Source of the DNA: Ophiosphaerella korrae
Taxonomy: Eukaryota; Ascomycota; Dothideomycetes; Pleosporales; Phaeosphaeriaceae
NCBI GenBank assembly: GCA_028456385.1
Contig: JALNQF010000029.1
Span: 62,001 to 126,000, forward strand
Direction: 5' to 3'
DNA length: 64,000 nt
The position numbers and the translations under genes are program-made. The first letter of the stretch is position 1. The number at the start of each line of letters is the position of its first letter. This document shows, in pieces, positions 37,101 to 46,121 of the stretch. The notes below the pieces were generated by a model that worked only from the letters and a program-made list of their open reading frames with translations, was not told the origin of the DNA and made no database searches.

Positions 37101-38352
37101 GATTGAATGCAAGGCATACGATATGAACGACGTTGTCTGGTGCCCCTATGATGAGTTTCTTATAACAGCTGGCTGTACAGATGGTCATGTCTATGTCTGG
37201 GATATAAGGTCGCCTAATGATCCTCTACGAGTCTTGTCCCATGGTCGATCACTTATGCCTCTCCAGGAAGGTATCAATCATGAGCGCACAGATACAGGTG
37301 TTCGATTTCTTTCTTGGGGCAAAAATGCCACACGGCTGTACAGCGGATCATCTGACGGAGTGGTAAAAGTATGGGATGTAACTCGATCCGATGATGACAC
37401 TTTTATCAAGGATCTTGTATCTGCAAACACAGGTATCATGGCGGGCGCTTTTAGTCCCGACTATAGCAAACTAGTCCTTGGCGAAGTCAATGGTTCTGTC
37501 AATATCCTCGATATTGGAAGAAATGATTGCACGATGAAAGACGCACAAAAATTAAGATACGTCCCTTATAACACAACCAATGTCTACGAGGAAGATGATA
37601 TCACACATAAGCACTCTGATAACATTACTATCCAATCTGGGGTTGCAGAAGGCAAATATTTGCTTGACAACCAAGAACTACAACTGACCCCGATGGGTAA
37701 TCTACCTATCCGCCAAGTTGTTCAAGGCCCGAACTATACCGGCCCTTTTGATCAGAGCATCGACGCACCGTTTCTAAGAGAGCAAGCGCTTAAATTCCAA
37801 CTATCCATGACCACAAAGTCTGTTCCACAATGCAGTATTGCATCTTGTAGAGACAACATAGTCAAGGTGACAAGCGAAGAAATTGGTGACTCAGGACGAA
37901 GCGCAGATCGCATACCTGATGAACTTCGACGCCAATGGACAGCAATCGATGCCAGTACTCGTATCATGCCTGGTCGGACGAAATGCAGTTACTGTGCCCA
38001 GTCTGCTCGCCCATCAACAAGCGACGACCCAGAAGACCCTATTCTCTGCGAACACTGCTCTTTTGCATGCTTCCGCTGTGGCGCCTCAAATCCCATTGCC
38101 CCATCCACTACAATACTTATATGCGATTCCTGCGCAGGAGTGTGGGAAATAGGTGCGCTTGGATATGAGCCAGTCGAGCAGCCAAAATCAACTCATCTCA
38201 AGCTGGATGTTCCTCCTTTGCGAAGATTCGGGAGAGAAATGTTGGAGGAAAGGTTTGACGATAGGATGACCAGTTTCGGTGATGAGATGAATGCTCTTAC
38301 GGATTACTACCATTCGTTGGCTATTGATCGCCCGGAGAGTCCACCGCTTTGA
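34132..38352 (+). CDS. Large WD40 protein with N-terminal SIM-like motif, SANT-like segment and C-terminal zinc cluster
   Basis: Single intronless frame; the first ATG is at 34132 (upstream frame lacks ATG), giving 1406 aa. Residues 8-20 read NIIDLTFDSGDEG, a hydrophobic core followed by acidic residues like a SUMO-interaction motif. About 300 disordered residues follow. At about 310-360 a segment FSEQEEHLLIFLKEVKKFSW...SRYTTKM resembles a SANT/Myb helix set. WD40-type repeats occupy about 700-1140 (VAFSSSGRTMYSAGYDESIC, CLWDVE, HVYVWDIRSP, VKVWDV); VWDIRS is a WDxR motif as in DDB1-CUL4 substrate receptors. About residues 1284-1333 carry CSYC, CEHC, CFRC and CDSC, eight cysteines suited to two zinc ions. 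I do not recognise the exact family; nuclear function is inferred. The architecture is reminiscent of, but not shown to be, DIM-9/DCAF26. Confidence 0.75.
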   Translation: MSSGWGDNIIDLTFDSGDEGDAPSLSPPAHMPPRATAPLPRRSEPSIRSTGLGVPSPRDSHMRVMENGPSQVIAMPDSRRGRPDASSAANGQHTSAAGKDYTPMSRNTRNASNDIGSFDRVEKRRRLSETGRHTQAQGTSREANATPARTAIAAQQRLDIEATSHKASGYTAYGQSNPGLKQLVNNLPKHLPNKVPSAKYMNTALKSSGPTIALVEGIAGYAPRPLQIGRVSSDNRFNPSRSSLPTPRALPMPPTNHNWNVGSHDDDYNSMPHVSELASRSLLTAGLHPHWPPYPKPVQQTPKTRPSGAFSEQEEHLLIFLKEVKKFSWKVITSEFKKDFPQREYHILQSRYTTKMNKRDRSRDPKVLNLPSRWMGEATIDWVTVHAETPGPRERLEIHNLEVKPKPSAVAQTTEQDYSSGTDTAVRRQRSRRAPPVNYDVRRMNRIRSDVPEDNDSGDMISLQSTNKEIPVRSTSLSSSDDFDSAVPTKFHVVLNEPLDMHFEVQDAEIGLSARSLSRQNLPYLQRLERESLQTPSKHWSWDQLSSRLWQGSLLHVDFSIKELEQVQRAISEILKAPPKSRHSTQRRHLRSVLKGCLEPKFIQLAQAIQQYLPTRDKDSVTAFLYDAQAGRISNEPRILRLSAARPQNFASTTQINSTTSMLRQREMGLQSRRGWKSASNPLTYQTKNRIMDTLGPSASWTGASSDIHTLAWSTDGQYFLAGAVAVTDRDSMQYNRPNNLLFGNILDSTIHELAEHRIKRERTEAGANSSHAMFVSQDPDLYTTITSVAFSSSGRTMYSAGYDESICVWHLNSTSSQPTLGAKLRHKAEVEIMVVNRKVNGMVATAAKSSNNAVKLLTLNENDPAEFTKHSFFSEKAISRSDLRILPQALQFDPQYGELLLAGFGANAREGDGYDSTGDLCLWDVETQTSIPIYGSNKNVFDVAFNPNRRYMPLFAAGCVAGNTVNRGTRSVIRLYDPKGFDKFTCPLEIECKAYDMNDVVWCPYDEFLITAGCTDGHVYVWDIRSPNDPLRVLSHGRSLMPLQEGINHERTDTGVRFLSWGKNATRLYSGSSDGVVKVWDVTRSDDDTFIKDLVSANTGIMAGAFSPDYSKLVLGEVNGSVNILDIGRNDCTMKDAQKLRYVPYNTTNVYEEDDITHKHSDNITIQSGVAEGKYLLDNQELQLTPMGNLPIRQVVQGPNYTGPFDQSIDAPFLREQALKFQLSMTTKSVPQCSIASCRDNIVKVTSEEIGDSGRSADRIPDELRRQWTAIDASTRIMPGRTKCSYCAQSARPSTSDDPEDPILCEHCSFACFRCGASNPIAPSTTILICDSCAGVWEIGALGYEPVEQPKSTHLKLDVPPLRRFGREMLEERFDDRMTSFGDEMNALTDYYHSLAIDRPESPPL

Positions 38353-40717
38353 TCGAGAAAAGGGCCAGTGACGTAGTCTGATAGAGATTGATTTCAGGGC
38401 CGGGAGGAGTTGGGCTTTGGATAATGAGTTGTTAGCTCGTGAAGTTGTTGGCTTGCATGGCTTCAGGTGATAGCGGTAATTTCTGACCAGATGGACCTTC
38501 GAGCTGAATTCGGAATGCCCGTATGGCGTTCTTTGTGAATGATACCCTCATGCTCACTTTATAAAATATCTTATGCCTATAGTGAATTGAATTTAGCAAG
38601 AGTTTTTGTAGTATCACATGGTGCTGACGATTTCTATTTTCATCTCGATACTACGTATATACACAAAATTGCTTGTATAGAAAAAAAAAAAAAACGAATC
38701 ACATCATGAGTTGAAATTATGCTGAGAATACTTAGCTCTCCTGGAAATAAGTTTTTCCTGAAACTAACAGTAGTCATGATCGTGAAGTATATGTATTTTT
38801 AGGCAAAACCAGAGGGCTAAATATTATCAACATGACCCAAGAACTGATTCCACAGGGAAGATCTAAAGGTGAGCAGCTTCTTACAGACTATTACTCCTGT
38901 AGTACAGATCGTGATACTTTACACGATAGTGGTATGGTCAAGCAAGTCACAGCATTTACCACTGATCAGTCCCACCCACCGATGTAATAGAACAGTCAAC
39001 ACATTAGCAAACGATTTGCTCGATTTATTCCAATTTACTCATATGATCTGGTTCATATACGTGTTATGGTTCCACATACTCAATATAGGTCATCTTTCTC
39101 CACAATCATTGTCCGAGATTGGTCGGGTCTAACCGGGTGGATTGATCGAGTCACTTTGAAAACCAAAGTGTACAGACTTCGCATAACATTCCGTAGTCAT
39201 ATTCAAGTTTCTTGCGTAGTAATTTCAGAAAATAAGAATAAAAATACCAATCCATCAAACAAGAGCACACGCACAGCAACTAAACCCACTTCCATCCAAC
39301 GGCAAACCACACCTAACCCTCGAATCCTCTCCAAACCGAAAAAAAAAACCCCCTCCCCCCAAATCATATACAGCCCTCAATCAATAACCTCCTCCCCCCC
39401 TCTCCGGATCCACCCGACCCCATATCACTCCAACGCGCGAAAACAAAAACCCGCATCCCCACCAACACGGTAATGCAGTGGTGTGACAACACGACCCATC
39501 ACACCACGCCATTCCACCAAACCCACGATAACGCCACCGCATCACATGGCGCCTCAGGAAAACCCCCCCCCCCCCCCCCCCTCTCCCCCAAACAGCATGC
39601 CTACTCGTCGCGCGATGCGTATAAATCGTGTGCAGCCATGATGTGCAGTTTTGTGCCTCACACAATTCCTCTAAAAAAAAAACACAACGCAACACAGCAT
39701 CACATCATACATTGTTACCGATTGCGAAACAGTTGACGCGAGAATGAATATGAAAGTACATTTTCACCTTCCGCATCCGCATCTGCACGTCAAGCAGCAT
39801 ATGCAGGCGTGGTTTTTGAATATGATCGAGGTGTATGCGAAGGTGGGGTAAAAGGTATTATGCAGGATGCTCTGGTATCTAGTAGGGAGTACTAACACGA
39901 TTTAGGTGCGATGGGTAGGGTGTTTGCATTTCTGATTGGGCATGGGGGTGCGAGAACGACGGTTCACGACATGGACGGCGTTTCAGGCGAGCGGACTAGT
40001 TTCTATTGTGTAGTACAGTTGGATATACCTATCTTGCGAGATATCGGGGTCGGCTAGCGGTGTGCAGCCGGACGTAAAGCATCTTCACTTGTTGTATGTG
40101 GATCTGTATGGTCTGATCTAATACCATCTCCTCTTTGATTCACGGTGCACAAATGCTTGTGTAGCGCTATGTCTTCCCTGCGTCGGGTGTTGAGGCACGG
40201 CTCATGTTGGATGACGCTTGGTGATGATCGTGCATAGCTCGCAACATTTAGAATGGTTCCTTAAGCGTTCGATGCACGGAGTGGAAATGGCGCAAAGAGG
40301 CGTCATGTAGGGTAAAGTAAGGCTGCTTGGTGGGTTGGGGCGCGGACAGATCCATTCCTTCCCAAGACGGCGGTTCGAAACATGCAATTGACAGATTGCA
40401 TGATCCTAGTGAGACACGATGCGCCTTACGTGGTCTGTCGGTGTGTCAGCGATTCTAGTCGCAATATCGCCACGCGCCATAGTTGGTTGCGTGCTTCATG
40501 TGGTTGCGCAAGTTTGGCGTAGCAGAGTCCGTTGTGCGAGTAGGGTGGAATGGGCAACGTCACGTACGCGTGATAAATGTGAGCAAAAAGCGGTAATGTA
40601 GATGCGCGGATGATGAAACACGGTTGATTATGTTATTTGATGCCCTTGCTTTAAGCCGCTGCCAGCGGTGTCGTCGTCACAGACCATATTTATGACAATC
40701 ATATAGACTTGTCTGGT
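38353..40717. other. Gene-free region with homopolymers
   Basis: About 2.4 kb with no coding frame worth reporting. It contains an A14 run (38681-38694), a C-rich low-complexity stretch with A9 and C-runs (39300-39420) and a C19 run at 39563-39581. Frames crossing 39066-39736 owe their length to this composition, not to coding. Confidence 0.55.
39563..39581. repeat. C19 homopolymer
   Basis: Nineteen consecutive C residues followed by a CT-rich stretch. A run of this length is slippage-prone and its exact count may be a sequencing estimate. Confidence 0.85.
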
Positions 40718-42832
40718 TTAAGGCATCCCAGTCAACTTCTGTACCACGGCGAATTGAGCCTTCGAGTCGTCTGACAGCGGTGCGTTGCCTGGGCGATCAA
40801 CAACCACGGTATATACACCTGCTTGGGTTGCAGCTTCGGCCTCTGTTAAAGTGAATAGTCAGCAACGGCTGCGTAGTGACGCAACCAGGTTGATGATAGG
40901 GCATGGTGGGGTCACAATCAATTGTAGATTAGAGTATTTGCCAATGTTTCGAAAGTCCGCGCCATGGACTTGGGAAAAATTCGTGTTCGCTAAGATTGAG
41001 ATGGGACATGAACAGGGAAGATGGAGTACCAGAATTCAGGATACGGTAACGTGCAATATAAAGATGTTGTATGTTGAACCATAGTGCAAGCTCTAGGACG
41101 TGTTGGGAGGGCATAGTGGTGTGCTGTTTCATGTAGACAGAGGCACTGGAGCGAAGCGAACATGAGCCGAACATAAACCGAACATACCTTTGACGTTGTC
41201 GGTGAAGAAGGTCACTTTCGATGCGTCGTGGTTGAGCTCACGGCATATCTTCTCGTAAGAAGACTTCTCAAGCTTTGGTCCTGCATTGACAGTGTCGTAA
41301 TGTGCAGAGAAAAGATGCTTAATGTCTTTTGTTGACTGGCCGTCTCGCACGTATGAGAAGAACTGTAGCTGGGCCTGCACACTACCAGAGGAAAAGATTA
41401 CGAGCGTCCTACCATTAGACTTCCACGTTTTCAGAGTTGGAATTACGTCCTCAAAGAGGGGAGTTTTTAGATCACCATTGCTGAAGCCAGTAGTCCAAAG
41501 ATGACCTAAGATAACGTCAGTCCACCTATGTTAGCCAAACTGTGAGTATGGTTAAGGTAAAGCTGATAGCGGCGTGAAAGCTAATCAATCACCATTGGAG
41601 CGAAACGTAGTAATGTGGATACGTTATTGCATGGGCCCACTGCTTCTGGTACCGGCTCACAGGGATTTGATAGCGATGGCGAATATCGCCAATAACAGTG
41701 CCTTCGGTATTGATAACCACCAAATGACCTTTCGTCGATCCCCGCTAACAATTTAGGGCGGCGCGGTGTCGGCGAATTGGGGGTTGGCGGTGATCCCTGG
41801 ACCAAAAGGTCGTGCAACGGGAGACAAGGAAAGGAATACCCGCTGGATCGAGATGGTGGGATGAGAAGGTTTTTGGAACCTACCTTGAAGTTGCTTCAGA
41901 TACACAGCCTTGATATCTCGACGAGTCAAGTCCTCTACATGGGAGATCAGCGTCTCAGCATCTTGCTTGGTGTTTTCTGGAAACCCCGCGATGAGGTGCT
42001 GGAAGTCCGTGTTGGTCCAGGAGTCGCGTGCTAGTCTTGCGAGGCGGTCTAGTGCATACGGATACTGCGGCTATTGTGAGCTGCGAGGAGTGAAGAGAAG
42101 ATCAGATGCCCCTAGACCCGTGGACACATCGACGTGCCGCGTGACGAGGTGGCAAAAGTATAAAGGTATTCCTGGACCTCACAGCCGACTTCACAGCCGA
42201 CTCAGGAGACAAGTGCGTCTAGATCACCGAGAGGCTGCGAGTGGCTTGAGGGCAACCGCAGTGTTACCAGAACGGACGTGGAGCAACGGCCCGTGTAGGT
42301 CTCGGCTGGTCTTGGTGGTTTTGGTCACGCTTCCGAGTGCGGGGAAGGCGCAACCTTGGAGACAAAAAGACGTGATTTGACGCAAGGAAAGTAGACTGCA
42401 AGAAGGGGCGCTTACCATCACATCCTTGACAAAGGAAATGCTCGAGATGGTGCCCTCTACGCGATAAAAAAAGGTGTGGTTAGCAAGGTGTCCTAGTAAC
42501 GGTTGCAGGTGTTGGGGGTTGCAGGTAAGACATGTGGATGGCTGGAGTTGCAGTGGCGTCACCAGAACCTGGGGTATCAAGCGCCCGGGAGCGCGCAGCA
42601 AGACAGTGCGAGCCAGAGCGCGTTCCTTTGGCTGGTTTGTCTGCTGTGCCCCAGCGAACCGGAAGACTGCATGCATCGCCGAAACTTTGACGGAGGCTGG
42701 TTGCAGGCGTTTGTGCAGCAGGAGAATGGCGTGGATGGTGACTCGAGGCATGCGTCGCAAGTACTTACCAATGTCAAGTAGCACAACCTCAGATGCCCTC
42801 CAGCGCTCGAGATTGAGGGACACGGCAGACAT
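40718..42832 (-). CDS. UTR4: Enolase-phosphatase E1 (methionine salvage, HAD hydrolase)
   Basis: Five exons on the minus strand: 42769-42832, 42416-42456, 41884-42064, 41188-41505 and 40718-40842; phases close to 242 aa. Exon 1/2 joining gives VVLLDIEGTISSISFVKDVM, with the HAD nucleophile Asp and the DxEGT signature of E1. Exon 4 carries LVIFSSGSVQAQLQFF (HAD motif II) and AGPKLEKSSY (motif III Lys); TFFTDNVKEAEAATQAG spanning the last junction holds the motif IV Asp. The enzyme converts 2,3-diketo-5-methylthiopentyl-1-phosphate to acireductone in methionine salvage. Length fits yeast Utr4. All four introns have normal borders (GTAAGT/GTAAGC/GTAGGT/GTATGT and TAG/CAG) but are 312, 351, 378 and 345 bp, six to seven times the usual length here. 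Confidence 0.93.
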
Positions 42833-44879
42833 GTTGTTGATTCTCTGTTGAGTTGCGAGCAGTAAGAAGCGGTGAAGGAAGAAATTTCAGATATTGCTGT
42901 AGTTGGAGTCTTGGTGTGCCAGCCGCGAGCGCTGGTTGGTGCAATTTCAGCGAAACAAGAACATCAACAGGTAGGCGGTCAACTTCACAAGGAGGGTGCA
43001 TAGTTGCGATAACAACAGACTGGAGGAGCTGCCGAATGAAGAGCAGCAGCCCGTGAACGTGTGTTTGGTCGAGTGAAGTTTTTTCCTCAATGTACTGCTA
43101 GGTACTGCTAGGTACTGTTAGGTACCTGTTGTGTATGCTAGAGCCAGGGGCGCGATGCTGCGCGGTGCAAATAACGGACGAGACTGTGCATGCATATAAT
43201 TCCTCTCAACCATGAAAACTGAGCTTCGATATGAATTACTCATCGACTTGCAGTGACTTCATGCCCGCTCCACTATGGAGGTGCGCTGTCAGTTGTTGAA
43301 TGTAAACTGAAACATCTTCATCATATCGCAACAGCATAGCACTGGTAGATTCATAAATCCGATGCCTACTATCTGCAGATTCGCGGATAGTATCCGAGGC
43401 CCACACGATATCCACTTGCTATGGGAGAGCAACATTGTCGCACTAGCCGTGGATTTCTTCCGAATCTCATAGGCCAAACGGGCAGAAAAAAGCGTGTGTT
43501 GTCTCTGAGAGTTTGCTGTCGCTCCACACCGCCCATGGGAATCCAGGAACAAGTGGGTACTAACAGTCCTACCTTGGAAAAGCTGGCTATTTGTTACCTG
43601 CAGTAGTCTCTGTGGAGTCCATCGAGTACCTGTCTAGCACGCTCGAGTGGAGGCAAAGCGTCTTAGCCGTGCTGCAGGCAGCTGCAGACTACTGCAAGTC
43701 CCATTTTAGAGCGCAGTCGCGAGCTTACTTTGGGCCTGGGCAGCCCATACGGGTGATGCCAGGCAGACTGGGGCCGGACAACAAATAGATGAATATGGCA
43801 AGCGTGTCGGGAGACGTGCCATCATTCGCGCGAGGCTGTCTACACCGACTTTATTTCCTCTCCATAGGGCAGAAGACAGCCAGTATACGCAAGACACGAT
43901 AGTGCAGCAATGGTTGGGACGGGTATTTGCTACGAGTCTGATAGCATGAGCATTCCCCAGATTCCCAGACACCCGTCCTTTAGCCGCCACCCGCACTGTG
44001 GTGCTTGCACTGCTTGCTACGGCCACAGGCGTACCAGAGTTATGGACGGTAATTCCGGGCGCCAATTCTCGAAACACTTGTCATGCCGTATTGGGGCGCA
44101 GGCCCCTGAGCTGGACGTGGACGATGGCAGACGGCCGACTGTAGTGTAGAAGGCCGGCTTGCGAAACCAGCCATGCAGTGTTTGGTGCAGAGAGACGGGC
44201 TCCTGCAAAACAGCAAGGAGTCGGAATCTCGATAGATGAATGCGAACGGCGGCGTTGGGGCAGGGAGTAGGGGTGGTATGGTCGGGCGGCGTGCTTTGCA
44301 CAGCAGGTTGGCCTCAATGGCCTCAGTGGCCCCAGCGGCCCTGTCCATGGGGTCGCACGACAAACCGGCAGGCGGCGCTCATTGGTGACTGGCGCCAACG
44401 GCTGACGTCCGCCTCTGCTGATCTGGGCCAGGTTTAGAGCGGCTAGACCGAATTGGCACACACACAGCAGAGTCGTCGCCCACGCCCACCCATCTGTTAT
44501 GAAGCAAGGTGCATGTTTCAGTGGGTGGGCGGTCGTCCGTCCGTCAGGCGTGGTACGCGGGCTGCTGTCAGTCACTGTCATGGATGGAGAGCGTGCCTGG
44601 GTTGCAAGCAGTCGCGGCAGTCACGGCCCCACAATCAACGAATACGTAGCAACGGGCATCATGACAATGTGAGGAAGCAAGGCGGGCAGCCAGACAGGCA
44701 ACACAAGGCCGCACGCAAGCAAGGCACGAGACGTGGCCAGAGAAAGTGCTGGAAGGCGAGCGAGCAGCGGCGAAAGTCGCTGGGGGTGGATGGGTGGATG
44801 CCGATGTCGTGGCTTCAGGGATGCGTCCAGGGCCTATGCCCAAACAGGCGCGCTACTGCTGGTCCACCGTTAGCGGCTT
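42833..44879. other. Intergenic region between enolase-phosphatase and kinase leader
   Basis: About 2 kb. Overlapping frames of 80-166 codons on both strands at 43.7-44.9 kb are products of GC-rich sequence and show no domain. A small tandem repeat (three copies of tactgctagg-like decamers) lies at about 43092-43125, and GGCC-rich direct repeats at about 44310-44345. No gene is supported. Confidence 0.5.
43092..43125. repeat. Short tandem repeat (10-bp unit, ~3 copies)
   Basis: tactgctagg is repeated three times with one substitution, upstream of the enolase-phosphatase gene. Confidence 0.7.
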
Positions 44880-46121
44880 AGCGCTTGTGTCACCGCCCTC
44901 AGCTGCGCTTGCCTGTCGCCGAGGGTCTTCATATACCCCAGCAGCCGCCCTCCCTAATCCGCTCTTACCACCACACCAACCGTTCAGATGCCGCCATAAC
45001 ACACAACACACCCATCTTCCGCCCTCCTTCGCCTTTGTTTGCAAGCTCAGCGTTGCTTCCTCCTCCTCCCCTCTTCCTCTTCCTCACCCGCCCTCTTCCG
45101 CTGCTATCCTACTAATTGCTGCTTTCCACTCGTTCCTTCCGCAACCGCCGCCGAGCCTACCAGCACCTCGTCATCCCTCCTAGGCTCGTCCTTCCTCCTC
45201 GCCATCCCATCACTCACCCACCCATCCTCGACGCCTCTCTCCCTCACCCGCCACCGCCATCTACTAGTCGATCCCGGCTATTCATTTGATGTGATATAGA
45301 GAGCTTGCTGCTGGCCTTTACCTACGACAACTCCCGGTATCTCCCAGCCCTGCCAGCCCTGCCAGCCCCTGTTTACGCCTCGCGTCCATCTCCCATCGGC
45401 TACCTTTGAGCTTGCCGGACTTGACGTTGTTGCTCTGTTGATCAACCATCACTTCCGGTCCAAGCCTGCCAACTCTAGCACCTCGGATTGATCCCTATTT
45501 CGAGTCATCGCTAACCTCCCTGGGTCTGTGCTCCTGACTCACACCTCGACAAGGCGTCATCCAGACAGACATCCTCTGCCTGCTTCCCACGCGTTTCCCA
45601 CGTTTTACGACTTTCCTCTCTTTACGCAGCGGTCACCCTCTCCTCCCGGACGTCTACGACTCCGCACGAAACGCACCCTCGATAGCTCGTTGACCCGGGC
45701 CATCTATACGATATAATACCACCCAATGAGAACTACACTCTCTTGATTGTTTCCTTGTCTTTTCCGTCGACGGACACCTGTGCATATTACCGCCGATTTC
45801 GCGTTGCTTTCCGCTCTTCACAGCAGCCTTCTGCTCTTCGTCAACCGGTCCGTACTTTCGTCCGATATCCATACGGACACTATAACCATTTTATTACTAT
45901 CTTGAAAACTTCTGGCCACCTAAAAAGTCCGATAGAGCATCGCTATTGGGTCGACGGCTGTCAACCCTTTGTCTGATTACCGCTTCGAGCTTCACATTCT
46001 GGTGTTTTTTTCCTTTGTTATCTGAGCGAGTTTCATCTTCACCTCTCCTCCACCAGTCCGCCCGGTAGACCTTTCGCGTCCTCCTAGGCCCTTACTCAAT
46101 TACTCCTTATCAACCATCCTA
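44880..46121 (+). promoter_or_regulatory. Long pyrimidine-rich promoter/leader of the kinase gene with upstream ATGs
   Basis: About 1.2 kb before the kinase ATG is strongly C/T-rich on the sense strand (most marked at 45050-45280 and 45550-45660), as in promoters and long 5' leaders of fungal signalling genes. Several short upstream open frames occur in it, for example at 45528-45716 and 45743-45976. None encodes a recognisable product. Whether this is transcribed leader or promoter cannot be told without transcript data. Confidence 0.5.

Noticed and set aside
39066..39736. Overlapping frames of up to 135 codons on both strands
   Set aside because: They arise from C-, A- and G-rich low-complexity sequence and encode Pro/Thr/Lys or poly-Gly stretches without any domain.
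44081..45183. Several 90-166-codon frames on both strands
   Set aside because: Mutually overlapping, GC-driven, with no domain and no shared splice solution; they lie in the region before the kinase leader.
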